Assembly (NCBI RefSeq): GCF_004634195.1
Contig: NZ_SKBP01000002.1
Span: forward strand, 186,001-250,000
From: Flavobacterium salilacus subsp. salilacus
GTDB lineage: Bacteria; Bacteroidota; Bacteroidia; Flavobacteriales; Flavobacteriaceae
Direction: 5' to 3'
DNA: 64,000 nucleotides
Part shown: positions 6,928 to 15,039 of the stretch, one piece after another
Position numbering within the stretch: the first letter of the stretch is position 1
Layout: each line of letters begins with the position of its first letter
Notes under the pieces: model-generated
Databases searched by the model: none
The model's input: the letters and a program-made list of their open reading frames with translations, nothing else
What the model was told of the DNA's origin: nothing
Translations under genes and position numbers: made by a program

Positions 6928-9223
6928 TTTTGATGATATTTTTAGTGGAGAAAACCAGCCTTTTCTCAATTCCGGTAGCGAGTTCCTTTCATTCGAAAAT
7001 TTGGGTTTAGGATCTGTCGGGAATAACAGTTTCGAAGATATACAAGGCTATAGAAGTATCTTGGAGATAAATAACGAGTATACTCTAAACAATTCCCCGT
7101 TTGGTAAAAGCAGCTTGTTTTATGAGCCGGACTATGAAGATAAGTATATTGATTTTCCAACATTAATTGAATTTCTTAAAATAGATAAAGATGCTAAGTT
7201 TGATTACCGCAATTTTATTGGCACTTCTGAACGATATATTACTAAAAATGTATCTTTTGGGAAAGATGCTATATTTGACCGTATGGCAGGAATATCTACA
7301 AGCTATACTATTAAAGAAATATATGAGGCAGAAAAACCTATAACAAATAGATTGGGCTCAAGATATTTACAGTTAGAGGGTAAATTAAATAAAGAAGAAG
7401 GCGTTATAAATCTTAAAAAAGATTCAGAAAATGATGTAACTGTTGGGCTTGATTTTGAATTTGACCTTTCCAGAAGGAAAGTTATATACAAGGCTTATTT
7501 TTATTATGTTGGCACTACTCGTTATCTAGTAGAGAAAGACAGTAAAGGAGAAATTGCCGTCATTATAAAATCTTCTATTTATGAGGATTTCGAAGAGTTA
7601 TTAAAATTATGTAATCTTAATAGTAACAGCAATTTTCAAAATAAAGTTAAAAATGCCTTTTTGGAAGCATTAAAGAAAACAGAAGAACTTGATAATAAAG
7701 GCTATTACGGAGACTATAATTATGAAAAGTTTTTCAGGTTAAACTGGTTGTACGAGTACATACCAAGATTTGTTGCCGAGGAGCTGGACTTTGCTAATAC
7801 TTTAAGCAATGTATTTGCCCTGACTGAGTTTGACCATAGGGATAGGCTTGGGAATGATACCACTAGAGGGGTAGCAAAAATATTAACTAAACTAAACCCT
7901 GAAACGACGTATGATTACTTTAATAAAAATCCGCAACAGTTAATAGATTTATTTCATGAGTTTGACGACGAAAATGCGATTAAGGAGTTTTGTACTTACT
8001 TTACAGGACTTTCCTTCCTTAAGGCAGGGGAAGATATAAACCCGAGGACATTTACCGTTAGTGAAGATGGGAATTCCCATATTGAAACTAATATTTTGTT
8101 TGGTGATGAAGAAGGAAAAGTAGAAATTACAAATGAACTTCAACTACCTGTTTTTAGGTTTGATGGTTTAGGAATATTTACGTACTTGTTTGGAGAAGAT
8201 GTTGAATTAAATAATCCTGACAGCAAATCGAACCAATTCCACCCCCTTGACATCATATACATTAAAAAATTTGATGCAGACCTTAATGAGGTAGAAATTA
8301 TACCTACCATTGCACTATATGGTAAATACTTAGGCGATAAAAGGGAGTGGAGTGATGTAACAGATGTGGCATTGGCCGTAGTAGATATTATTAGTATTAT
8401 TACCAGTGGTGGGGCACTCTCGGCAGGAGTGCGCGGGGCAGCACGATTATTTGCTGTAATTGATATTGCCGTTAGCACAATTAACTTAGGCATAACTATA
8501 CCCGGTGTTAAGGAAGAGCTGAATAAAACAGAAGCCGGCAGGTGGTTTGTTTCTCATTGGGGAGTTCTAAGTTTTTGTTTTAGCGCAGGTACAATTTCTT
8601 ACTATCTTGCAAAAGGTATTATTAAGCATGCTGCAAAGTTTAAAGAACAGGTAAAAAACAACAAACAACTTACAAAGAAAGTAGATGATTTAGTTCAAGA
8701 GAGTGAAAAAGTAATTGATAATGCTGATGAATTAGACTTTTTGGCTAAATGGGGAGATGATGTACCTGTGAGCAGAAAAGGTTATTTAGGTAGTCCTACG
8801 CTTAGAAGAAGTAGAATTCAATACTGGTATAAAGAAATTAAGGCATTAAATAAGGAAACCGAATTAGTAATTTTGCCTAAAGAGCATAAATTACTAAAGG
8901 GCAATAGAGCAGCATTTAATCCATTTACAAACAAGATATATGTTCAAAAAGGAATGACAGAATATGAGATTTTCCATGAATATAAGCATCTAGAGGAATA
9001 TACAAAATTAGGTAAAGAAGAATACATAAAAGGCTCAAAAGCTTTAGGAGGAAGTCCTGAGCAGCAACTAATAAGAGAATATAAAAGGGAGAATTATGTT
9101 TATCAAGAAATTCTTAAAAGCAACAATAAGTTTAGTCAAAAAGAATTAGACAACGCAAGAAAATATATAAATAAGATTATTAAAGATTGTGAAATGAATG
9201 GCATCAACATTGATAAACTTTAA
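6920..9223 (+). CDS. Polymorphic toxin with C-terminal zincin metallopeptidase domain
   Basis: A 767-residue protein. The first 480 residues are unassigned and lack a signal peptide. Residues 483-524 (VALAVVDIISIITSGGALSA and on) and 547-568 are hydrophobic, glycine/alanine-rich segments typical of the pre-toxin region in Bacteroidota toxins; a charged helical linker follows (about 570-600). The last 160 residues form the toxin tip: an HExxH zinc-protease motif HEYKH at 686-690 and, about 35 residues later, REYKRENYVYQEIL, whose Glu/Tyr pattern suits the third ligand. This agrees with the zincin-like metallopeptidase toxin (Tox-MPTase) group. The start is a GTG that overlaps the upstream stop region by 8 bases; no ATG is available nearby. 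A probable immunity gene follows 11 bases downstream and a degenerate second tip after that. Substrate and delivery route are unknown. Confidence 0.72.
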   Translation: MSNFDDIFSGENQPFLNSGSEFLSFENLGLGSVGNNSFEDIQGYRSILEINNEYTLNNSPFGKSSLFYEPDYEDKYIDFPTLIEFLKIDKDAKFDYRNFIGTSERYITKNVSFGKDAIFDRMAGISTSYTIKEIYEAEKPITNRLGSRYLQLEGKLNKEEGVINLKKDSENDVTVGLDFEFDLSRRKVIYKAYFYYVGTTRYLVEKDSKGEIAVIIKSSIYEDFEELLKLCNLNSNSNFQNKVKNAFLEALKKTEELDNKGYYGDYNYEKFFRLNWLYEYIPRFVAEELDFANTLSNVFALTEFDHRDRLGNDTTRGVAKILTKLNPETTYDYFNKNPQQLIDLFHEFDDENAIKEFCTYFTGLSFLKAGEDINPRTFTVSEDGNSHIETNILFGDEEGKVEITNELQLPVFRFDGLGIFTYLFGEDVELNNPDSKSNQFHPLDIIYIKKFDADLNEVEIIPTIALYGKYLGDKREWSDVTDVALAVVDIISIITSGGALSAGVRGAARLFAVIDIAVSTINLGITIPGVKEELNKTEAGRWFVSHWGVLSFCFSAGTISYYLAKGIIKHAAKFKEQVKNNKQLTKKVDDLVQESEKVIDNADELDFLAKWGDDVPVSRKGYLGSPTLRRSRIQYWYKEIKALNKETELVILPKEHKLLKGNRAAFNPFTNKIYVQKGMTEYEIFHEYKHLEEYTKLGKEEYIKGSKALGGSPEQQLIREYKRENYVYQEILKSNNKFSQKELDNARKYINKIIKDCEMNGINIDKL

Positions 9224-9234
9224 ATTTTAAAATC

Positions 9235-9534
9235 ATGAATATAAAAGAAAAATTAATAGATGATATAAAAAAGTTTTTAGAAAAGCATGATTATAGTATT
9301 GAAAATCGATTTGAGTTTTATGATAAAGAAACCGAAGAGTTGAGAGATGGTGTTTCAAAAGAAGTATATGTCATATCATTTTCCTTCGCAGACTATATAG
9401 AATATGATTCTAAAGGTAATATTGCAGATTATATTGAAGGAAAACGTGCATTTGCTTATTATGATGCTGAGACTTTAAAATTGTTATATATATTAAAAAA
9501 TAACGGTTATTTAGAAACGGATGGTACGTTTTAA
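9235..9534 (+). CDS. Probable immunity protein for the zincin toxin
   Basis: A 99-residue acidic protein (many Glu/Asp, no signal peptide, no membrane segment) predicted to mix an N-terminal helix with beta strands (EVYVISFSFADYIEYDSKGN). It begins 11 bases after the toxin stop and is followed by a strong terminator, so it closes the operon. I do not recognise a named family. Assignment as immunity protein rests on position, small size and acidity, as is usual for polymorphic toxin loci; binding to the toxin is inferred. Confidence 0.55.
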   Translation: MNIKEKLIDDIKKFLEKHDYSIENRFEFYDKETEELRDGVSKEVYVISFSFADYIEYDSKGNIADYIEGKRAFAYYDAETLKLLYILKNNGYLETDGTF

Positions 9535-9555
9535 TCAGAATAATTTTAACAATAT

Positions 9556-9582
9556 AAAAGCTATCAAATGATAGCTTTTTTT
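9556..9582 (+). terminator. Terminator closing the toxin-immunity operon
   Basis: Perfect arms AAAAGCTATC and GATAGCTTTT with an AAAT loop followed by T residues, 22 bases after the immunity-gene stop. Confidence 0.85.
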
Positions 9583-9595
9583 ATAAAAAAACACA

Positions 9596-10177
9596 GCAAG
9601 CTCTTTACCTGCTGTACGAAAAGAACTGGAAAAAACAGAAGGCGGGCGATGGTTTTTAACCAACTGGTCTATTATAGATTTATGTTTTAGCGGGGGTACA
9701 ATTTCTTATTATCTTGCAAAGGGTATTGTTAAGTATAGTAACCAACTTAAGAAAGTTAAAAATAATAAGTTTGTAGAGCAAATTGATGAGTTAGTTGAAG
9801 AGAGTAGAAAGGTTGCAGATGAAATTGATGAATTAGACTTTTTAGCTAAATGAGGAGATGATATTCTTGTAAGTAGAAAAGGTTATTTAGGTAGCCCTAC
9901 GCTTAGAAGGATTAGAATTCAATATTGGTATAAGGAAACTAAGGCATTAAACAAGGAAACTGAATTAGTAATTTTGCCTAAAGAGCATAAATTACTTAAG
10001 GGCAATAGAGCAGTATTTAATCCATTTACAAACAAGATATATGTTCAGAAAGGAATGACAGAGTATAAGATTTTTCATGAATATAAGCATCTAGAAGAAT
10101 ACATAAAAGGTTCAAAAGCTTTAGGTGGAAGTCCTGAGCAGCAACTGCTCCATCATATTTTGCATCGGTTACTTTAA
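9596..10177 (+). pseudogene. Decayed second copy of the toxin tip
   Basis: From about 9605 this DNA encodes the same protein segment as residues 527-717 of the toxin upstream, but has no start codon or N-terminal region. It carries an in-frame TGA at 9851-9853 where the intact gene has TGG (Trp in LAKWGDD), lacks eight residues (TKLGKEEY) after HEYKHLEEY, and stops being homologous near 10147 after GSPEQQL, running into unrelated sequence and a stop. The HEYKH motif itself is kept. Divergence is uneven: the linker part differs a lot, while the part after the DELDFLAK motif is roughly nine-tenths identical in DNA. It looks like an orphan tip module, such as those left behind in polymorphic toxin loci by recombination. 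Confidence 0.85.
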
Positions 10178-10223
10178 ATTCGCCATTCTCCTGCTTAGCG
10201 ATTGCAGCAAAAACTTCGTTCAT
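10148..10223 (-). pseudogene. N-terminal stub of an unidentified gene
   Basis: On the minus strand an ATG at 10223 opens 26 codons reading MNEVFAAIAKQENGEFKVTD and then AKYDGA before the frame enters the reversed toxin-tip remnant near 10147. The codon use and amphipathic start look like a genuine gene beginning, so this may be the 5' end of a gene cut off when the toxin remnant was joined to it. I do not recognise the family. It could also be chance coding. Confidence 0.35.
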
Positions 10224-10316
10224 CTCTTTAGATTTATATAAAAGAAATTAAATATAGATTTTTTTCTTTAAAAATCACCCTCACAAAACATTATGTAAGC
10301 ATAACACTATAATTAT

Positions 10317-10324
10317 TATCTTTA
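10317..10324 (+). promoter_or_regulatory. Probable -7 element for the SDR gene
   Basis: TATCTTTA differs from TAnnTTTG only in the last base and lies 26 bases before the ATG of the reductase gene. Confidence 0.45.
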
Positions 10325-10350
10325 CGATATAACATAATCCTATAAAAGAA

Positions 10351-11232
10351 ATGAACTATACCAATAAAATGCTGCGCGATGGCGCACTTAATGATAAAGT
10401 TATTGTAGTAACCGGTGGCGGAAGCGGACTGGGCAAAGCCATGACAAAATATTTTATGGAGCTTGGTGCTAAAGTGGCAATTACATCACGCGACTTGGAG
10501 AAATTACAAAATACCGTAAAAGAACTGGAAGAAGAAACAGGCGGAAAGTGCCTTGCTGTGCAATGTGATGTACGCCATTATGATGAAGTTGAAAACATGC
10601 TAAAGGCAGTGCTTACTGCTTACGGACGTGTTGATGTATTGCTTAACAATGCTGCGGGTAACTTCATCTCTCCTACCGAGAGGCTTTCGGCTAATGCGTT
10701 TGATACTATTATAGACATTGTGCTTAAAGGTTCTAAAAACTGTACACTTGCATTTGGTAAACACTGGATAGATATAAAACAGGAAAACTCCAACATACTT
10801 AACATTGTTACTACCTATGCCTGGACAGGTTCGGCATACGTAGTGCCAAGTGCTACCGCCAAAGCAGGCGTGTTGGCAATGACGCGAAGCCTTGCGGTAG
10901 AATGGGCAAAATACGGCATACGCACCAATGCTATTGCTCCCGGTCCCTTCCCTACCAAAGGCGCATGGGACAGACTGCTACCGGGTGACCTGAAAGATAA
11001 ATTTGACCTTGCTAAAAAAGTGCCGCTAAAACGTGTGGGCGACCATCAGGAGCTTGCTAACCTTGCAGCCTATTTGGTTTCTGATTTTTCAGCCTATATA
11101 AATGGCGAGGTAATAACTATAGATGGCGGCGAATGGCTGAAAGGTGCAGGGCAGTTTAACCTGCTGGAAGCGATACCCGAAGAGATGTGGGACATGCTTG
11201 AGGCAATGATTAAAGCCAAGAAAGACAAATAA
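10351..11232 (+). CDS. SDR family oxidoreductase, 2,4-dienoyl-CoA reductase-like
   Basis: A 293-residue short-chain dehydrogenase/reductase. The Rossmann motif TGGGSGLGK (residues 21-29) and NNAAGNF are clear. The usual YxxxK catalytic pair is replaced by a SATAK arrangement (VVPSATAKAG), as in the 2,4-dienoyl-CoA reductase branch, where NNAAGNFISPTERLS-type and LAVEWAKYGIR motifs also occur. It should reduce dienoyl-CoA intermediates with NADPH during breakdown of unsaturated fatty acids, in the cytoplasm. It is a single gene with its own promoter-like element and terminator. The exact substrate is inferred from the subfamily motifs. Confidence 0.85.
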   Translation: MNYTNKMLRDGALNDKVIVVTGGGSGLGKAMTKYFMELGAKVAITSRDLEKLQNTVKELEEETGGKCLAVQCDVRHYDEVENMLKAVLTAYGRVDVLLNNAAGNFISPTERLSANAFDTIIDIVLKGSKNCTLAFGKHWIDIKQENSNILNIVTTYAWTGSAYVVPSATAKAGVLAMTRSLAVEWAKYGIRTNAIAPGPFPTKGAWDRLLPGDLKDKFDLAKKVPLKRVGDHQELANLAAYLVSDFSAYINGEVITIDGGEWLKGAGQFNLLEAIPEEMWDMLEAMIKAKKDK

Positions 11233-11252
11233 TTAGCTGTAAACAGCCGCAT

Positions 11253-11290
11253 AATAGCTGATATTTAAAAAAATATCAGCTATTTTTTTT
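11253..11290 (+). terminator. Terminator after the SDR gene
   Basis: Perfect 14-base arms AATAGCTGATATTT and AAATATCAGCTATT around AAAA, followed by a run of T residues. Confidence 0.9.
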
Positions 11291-11322
11291 ATTCTATTTA
11301 GATTTGATATAAATAAATATAA

Positions 11323-11330
11323 TATATTTG
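11323..11330 (+). promoter_or_regulatory. -7 promoter element for secreted HmuY-like protein gene
   Basis: TATATTTG matches the TAnnTTTG consensus; a TTTG at 11303-11306 is at a suitable -33 distance. The start codon is 45 bases downstream. Confidence 0.65.
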
Positions 11331-11374
11331 CACCGAGAATACTATTTTTAATAAATCTAAATAAATCATTTGTC

Positions 11375-12652
11375 ATGAAGAAAAATTTACTTCTGTTCGC
11401 TTCATTATTTACAGGATTATTTGCATCTGCACAAGAGGATTATACAGCAGTAACTATTCCGTTACAACCCTCTTATACCAATCAGGTATTTTTCCAATTT
11501 TCAACTAATACACAAACGGCTGCAGCAGTTGATAGCTGGGATTTGGCCTTTTTAAGAATTTCTTCAATGGATATTGGCATTCGCGTTAACGATAGCCGAG
11601 GCACACAGGTTTTTGAAGCATCAAACGATGTTAATGACTGGGCTGCCATTGATGTAACTGAAGAGGCTAACTGGACACCACTATACAATTCAGAAACTAC
11701 ATGGTTAACAGGAGCTTTTGACACAGGATCTGCTGATTATGGCTGGGGCAATTATAACCCGGTAAACCACCATGTAACAGGTGCTGTAATTTTTGTACTT
11801 AAATATTCAGCAGAATCATACAAAAAGCTGATTATTGAGGATTACTTTGGTGGATATACCATCAAATATGCAACTTGGAACGGTACTGCATGGGGAGATG
11901 ACGTAACAAGCGTTATCCCTAACGGAACTTCTAATTATACTTTCAATTTCTTTTCGCTTGATACAGATGAAACTGTAACAGTGTCTCCTGAAGATTCTGA
12001 TTGGGATCTTGCTTTTGGAAGATACTACGGTAACATAGGGACTGATGAAGAGCCTACTATGTATTTGGTAAACGGAGTATTAAACAACTCCACTACAGTA
12101 ATTGTAGCACAAATGGATGAAACCGCAGTTACTGAAGATGAGCCTACAGCTCCCGCTGAAGAGGCTTATACAGAAGAAATCAATACTATTGGTGACGACT
12201 GGAAGACATTTAACATGGAAGCTACCCCTCCTGCTTATGATATTGATCCTGAAACAACATACTATGTAAAACATACTGATGGTAACATTTACAGAGTATA
12301 TTTTACTTCTTTTGAAGGATCAAGCACAGGTAACCTTAGCTTTAACTACAAGAATATTACAGCAACAGCAGGCTTAGAAGACCTTAACAATAACGTAAGC
12401 TTTGGCTTCTACCCTAACCCAACTACTGATAAAAGAATTACATTGATGTATGATCTTAAAAACTCAGTAGCTGAGAAAAATACCGTAAGCATCTACTCTG
12501 TAACAGGTGCAAAAGTATTTGAAACAGAAGTTACCAACAACTCCGGTTTTTATACTAAAGAGGTAAACCTGTCATCTTTAACATCAGGTATATACATTGT
12601 ACAAATGCAATCGGGTAACTATACCGAATCTAAAAAATTAGTGATACGCTAA
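11375..12652 (+). CDS. Secreted HmuY-like protein with type IX sorting domain
   Basis: A 425-residue exported protein. It has a signal peptide (MKKNLLLFASLFTGLFASAQ), a body with two WDLAF motifs (around residues 50 and 210) in a beta-rich setting resembling the HmuY haem-binding family of Bacteroidota, an acidic linker around 250-270, and a C-terminal type A sorting domain of the type IX system: FYPNPTTDKRI, later GIYIVQM and a final KKLVIR. It should be carried across the outer membrane by the type IX system and anchored or released at the surface. The HmuY link is a weak, pattern-based call; haem binding is not shown by any residue I can point to. It stands alone with its own promoter and terminator. 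Confidence 0.75.
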   Translation: MKKNLLLFASLFTGLFASAQEDYTAVTIPLQPSYTNQVFFQFSTNTQTAAAVDSWDLAFLRISSMDIGIRVNDSRGTQVFEASNDVNDWAAIDVTEEANWTPLYNSETTWLTGAFDTGSADYGWGNYNPVNHHVTGAVIFVLKYSAESYKKLIIEDYFGGYTIKYATWNGTAWGDDVTSVIPNGTSNYTFNFFSLDTDETVTVSPEDSDWDLAFGRYYGNIGTDEEPTMYLVNGVLNNSTTVIVAQMDETAVTEDEPTAPAEEAYTEEINTIGDDWKTFNMEATPPAYDIDPETTYYVKHTDGNIYRVYFTSFEGSSTGNLSFNYKNITATAGLEDLNNNVSFGFYPNPTTDKRITLMYDLKNSVAEKNTVSIYSVTGAKVFETEVTNNSGFYTKEVNLSSLTSGIYIVQMQSGNYTESKKLVIR

Positions 12653-12676
12653 GGCGATATAACACTTTTTACTATC

Positions 12677-12708
12677 AAAGCCGGAGGAAATATTCTCCGG
12701 CTTTTTTA
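12677..12708 (+). terminator. Terminator after the HmuY-like gene
   Basis: Arms AAAGCCGGAG and CTCCGGCTTT enclose GAAATATT and are followed by T residues. Confidence 0.9.
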
Positions 12709-12754
12709 TTTCTTAATGTTAACAAATTCCATTTTCAGAAACCATAAATAGTTG

Positions 12755-12762
12755 TATTTTTA
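12755..12762 (+). promoter_or_regulatory. Probable -7 element for the parA operon
   Basis: TATTTTTA, one base off the TAnnTTTG consensus, lies 23 bases upstream of the parA start. Confidence 0.4.
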
Positions 12763-12785
12763 CGGTTCAAAATTTATAAGCGCTA

Positions 12786-13562
12786 ATGGGTAAAATCATC
12801 GCTATTGCCAACCAAAAAGGCGGCGTAGGCAAAACAACAACATCAGTAAATTTAGCGGCATCGCTGGGTGTATTGGAAAAAAAAGTACTCTTAATAGATG
12901 CTGATCCTCAGGCAAATGCAAGCTCCGGTCTTGGCATTGATGTCGAAGCCGTAACTGTGGGTACTTATCAATTGTTGGAGCATAGCATCACACCCGAAGA
13001 AGCAATTGTATCTTGTACGGCTCCTAATGTTTCTGTAATACCGGCACATATAGACCTTGTAGCTATAGAAATAGAGCTTGTAGATAAAGAAAAAAGAGAA
13101 TATATGCTGAAACAGGCATTAGAGAACATAAAAGACAAGTATGATTATATCCTGATAGATTGCGCACCATCATTAGGGCTGTTAACCCTTAATGCGCTTA
13201 CGGCAGCCGACTCTGTAATTATACCCATACAATGCGAATATTTTGCACTGGAAGGTTTAGGAAAACTATTAAACACTATAAAAAGTGTACAAAAAATACA
13301 CAATCCTGCGTTAGATATAGAGGGACTTTTACTAACTATGTATGATGCAAGGCTACGACTGAGCAACCAAGTGGCAGAAGAAGTGCAAAAGCATTTTAGC
13401 AATATGGTTTTTAAAACCCTTATACAACGAAATGTAAAGCTAAGCGAAGCGCCAAGCTATGGCGAAAGCATTATAAATTATGACGCTACCAGCAAAGGAG
13501 CAAGTAACTATCTGCACCTGGCAGAAGAGATAATAAAGAAAAACAGTACCGTAGGTTTATGA
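12786..13562 (+). CDS. parA: Chromosome partitioning ATPase ParA (Soj)
   Basis: A 258-residue deviant-Walker ATPase that drives segregation of the replication origin region together with ParB. The motif KGGVGKTT (residues 11-18) is the deviant Walker A box with its signature lysine; LIDADPQANASSGL follows, and YILIDCAPSLGLLTLNALTA forms Walker B. Length and the C-terminal APSYGESIINYD block are standard for chromosomal ParA. Its stop overlaps the parB start by 4 bases (ATGA). Confidence 0.96.
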   Translation: MGKIIAIANQKGGVGKTTTSVNLAASLGVLEKKVLLIDADPQANASSGLGIDVEAVTVGTYQLLEHSITPEEAIVSCTAPNVSVIPAHIDLVAIEIELVDKEKREYMLKQALENIKDKYDYILIDCAPSLGLLTLNALTAADSVIIPIQCEYFALEGLGKLLNTIKSVQKIHNPALDIEGLLLTMYDARLRLSNQVAEEVQKHFSNMVFKTLIQRNVKLSEAPSYGESIINYDATSKGASNYLHLAEEIIKKNSTVGL

Positions 13563-14461
13563 CAAAAGCAGTAAAAAAACAAGCACTGGGCAGAGGATTA
13601 TCAGCATTATTAAAAGATCCTGAAAACGATATTAAATCGGCAGAAGATAAAAATGCAGATAAAGTGGTAGGCAATATTATTGAGCTTGATATTGATGTTA
13701 TAGAAATAAACCCTTTTCAGCCCAGAACTAACTTTAATGAAGAATCGCTCACCGAGTTAAGCTCTTCTATTAAAGAATTGGGTGTAATACAACCTATTAC
13801 CGTAAGGAAACTCGATTATAATAAATACCAGCTAATATCAGGAGAGCGACGTCTTCGTGCCTCTAAAATGGCAGGGCTTACACACATACCTGCTTATATA
13901 AGGCTGGCTAACGATAATGAATCGTTAGTTATGGCATTGGTTGAAAATATCCAGCGTCATGATCTTGACCCTATCGAGATAGCACTTTCTTACCAGAGAC
14001 TTATAGATGAAATACAACTTACACAGGAGCAAATGAGCGAGCGTGTAGGCAAAAAACGTTCTACTATAGCCAATTACCTGCGCTTATTAAAACTTGACCC
14101 AATAATACAAACCGGTATTCGTGATGGTTTCATAACAATGGGGCATGGCCGTGCTATAATTACTATAGAAGATCACGATGCGCAGGCTGATATCTACCAA
14201 AAAATAGTGAGCCAAAATCTTTCGGTAAGAGAAACGGAAGCATTAGTAAAAAACTATCAGGAAAGCCTTAAACCTGCTACGGCAAAACCCGCAGCAAAAT
14301 CGAATGCTTTTGCAGTAGAAGAAAATCAGCAAAAAGCAATTACTGAATTTTTCGGGGCAAAAGTAGATGTAAAAATAGATACTAAGGGAAAAGGAAAAAT
14401 AACAATACCTTTCCACTCCGAAGAAGATTTCAACAGGATTATAAAACTTATACAGCGTTAG
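13559..14461 (+). CDS. parB: Chromosome partitioning protein ParB (Spo0J)
   Basis: A 300-residue CTP-dependent DNA clamp that loads at parS sites. It shows the N-terminal box INPFQPR, the GERRLRA motif of the ParB/Srx CTPase domain, ALVENIQRHDLDPIEIA, and a helix-turn-helix (TQEQMSERVGKKRSTIANYL). The C-terminal region after a Lys/Ala-rich linker resembles the dimerisation domain. It is coupled to parA by a 4-base overlap and to the next gene by a 1-base overlap. I found no consensus parS site in the window, so the partition centre probably lies elsewhere. Confidence 0.96.
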   Translation: MTKAVKKQALGRGLSALLKDPENDIKSAEDKNADKVVGNIIELDIDVIEINPFQPRTNFNEESLTELSSSIKELGVIQPITVRKLDYNKYQLISGERRLRASKMAGLTHIPAYIRLANDNESLVMALVENIQRHDLDPIEIALSYQRLIDEIQLTQEQMSERVGKKRSTIANYLRLLKLDPIIQTGIRDGFITMGHGRAIITIEDHDAQADIYQKIVSQNLSVRETEALVKNYQESLKPATAKPAAKSNAFAVEENQQKAITEFFGAKVDVKIDTKGKGKITIPFHSEEDFNRIIKLIQR

Positions 14462-15033
14462 TGAGAAACAAGCTTTTCATATTCATACTACTTTCAGTAT
14501 TCTCATCTGCCCCACTATTGGCACAGGACGACGATTTAAAAACCAATATTGTGGTTAAGGATTCCGTTGCGCTGAAACCTTATACTATAGACCCGCTTGC
14601 ACCCTCTAAGGCCGCCTTCTACTCGGCAGTATTACCGGGGCTTGGGCAGGTGTATAATAAAAAGTACTGGAAAGTACCCGTTGTTTATGGGGCTATGGGG
14701 CTTAGTTTGTATTATTATAACTTCAATAATAAAAAATATCACGAATACAGAGATGCCTACCGAGATAAGCTCGCCGGACGTGAAGTAACGGGCGAACTGG
14801 CTCCGCTTACCGAAGACAGGCTTATAAGCGGGCAACGCTTTCATCAGCGTAATCGCGACCTCTCTATGCTGATAACCGTAGGGCTTTATGTACTTAATAT
14901 AGTTGAAGCCAACGTAAATGCACACTTAGGGCAGTTTAACGTAAATGAAAACCTCTCTTTATATCCTAAACTGGATCAAAACGAAATAGATAATAACTAT
15001 CATATGGGGCTTACCGTCAACTATCAATTTTAG
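14461..15033 (+). CDS. DUF5683 membrane-associated protein
   Basis: A 190-residue exported protein with a signal peptide (FIFILLSVFSSAPLLAQ) and the DUF5683 core: KAAFYSAVLPGLGQVYNKKY, VPVVYGAMGLSLYYYNF and, late, VGLYVLNIVEANVNAHL, giving two or three short hydrophobic stretches. The GTG start overlaps the last base of parB. The position between parB and dapB is a common arrangement in Flavobacteriia; function is unknown, possibly envelope-related given the lepB gene downstream. Confidence 0.85.
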   Translation: MRNKLFIFILLSVFSSAPLLAQDDDLKTNIVVKDSVALKPYTIDPLAPSKAAFYSAVLPGLGQVYNKKYWKVPVVYGAMGLSLYYYNFNNKKYHEYRDAYRDKLAGREVTGELAPLTEDRLISGQRFHQRNRDLSMLITVGLYVLNIVEANVNAHLGQFNVNENLSLYPKLDQNEIDNNYHMGLTVNYQF

Positions 15034-15039
15034 TACATT

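Noticed and set aside
9851..9853. TGA as a recoded (selenocysteine) codon
   Set aside because: The intact copy has TGG (Trp) at the same place, and the copy also has a deletion and truncation, so decay is simpler.
9974..10177. Separate small gene of 67 residues with HEYKH
   Set aside because: It is the part of the decayed toxin tip after the in-frame TGA and ends in unrelated sequence; no start signal is present.
2038..10350. Integrative island at tRNA-Pro
   Set aside because: I found no integrase, and no second copy of the tRNA 3' end downstream of the toxin cassette.
12786..14461. parS site near parAB
   Set aside because: No palindrome resembling the parS consensus was seen in or around the genes.
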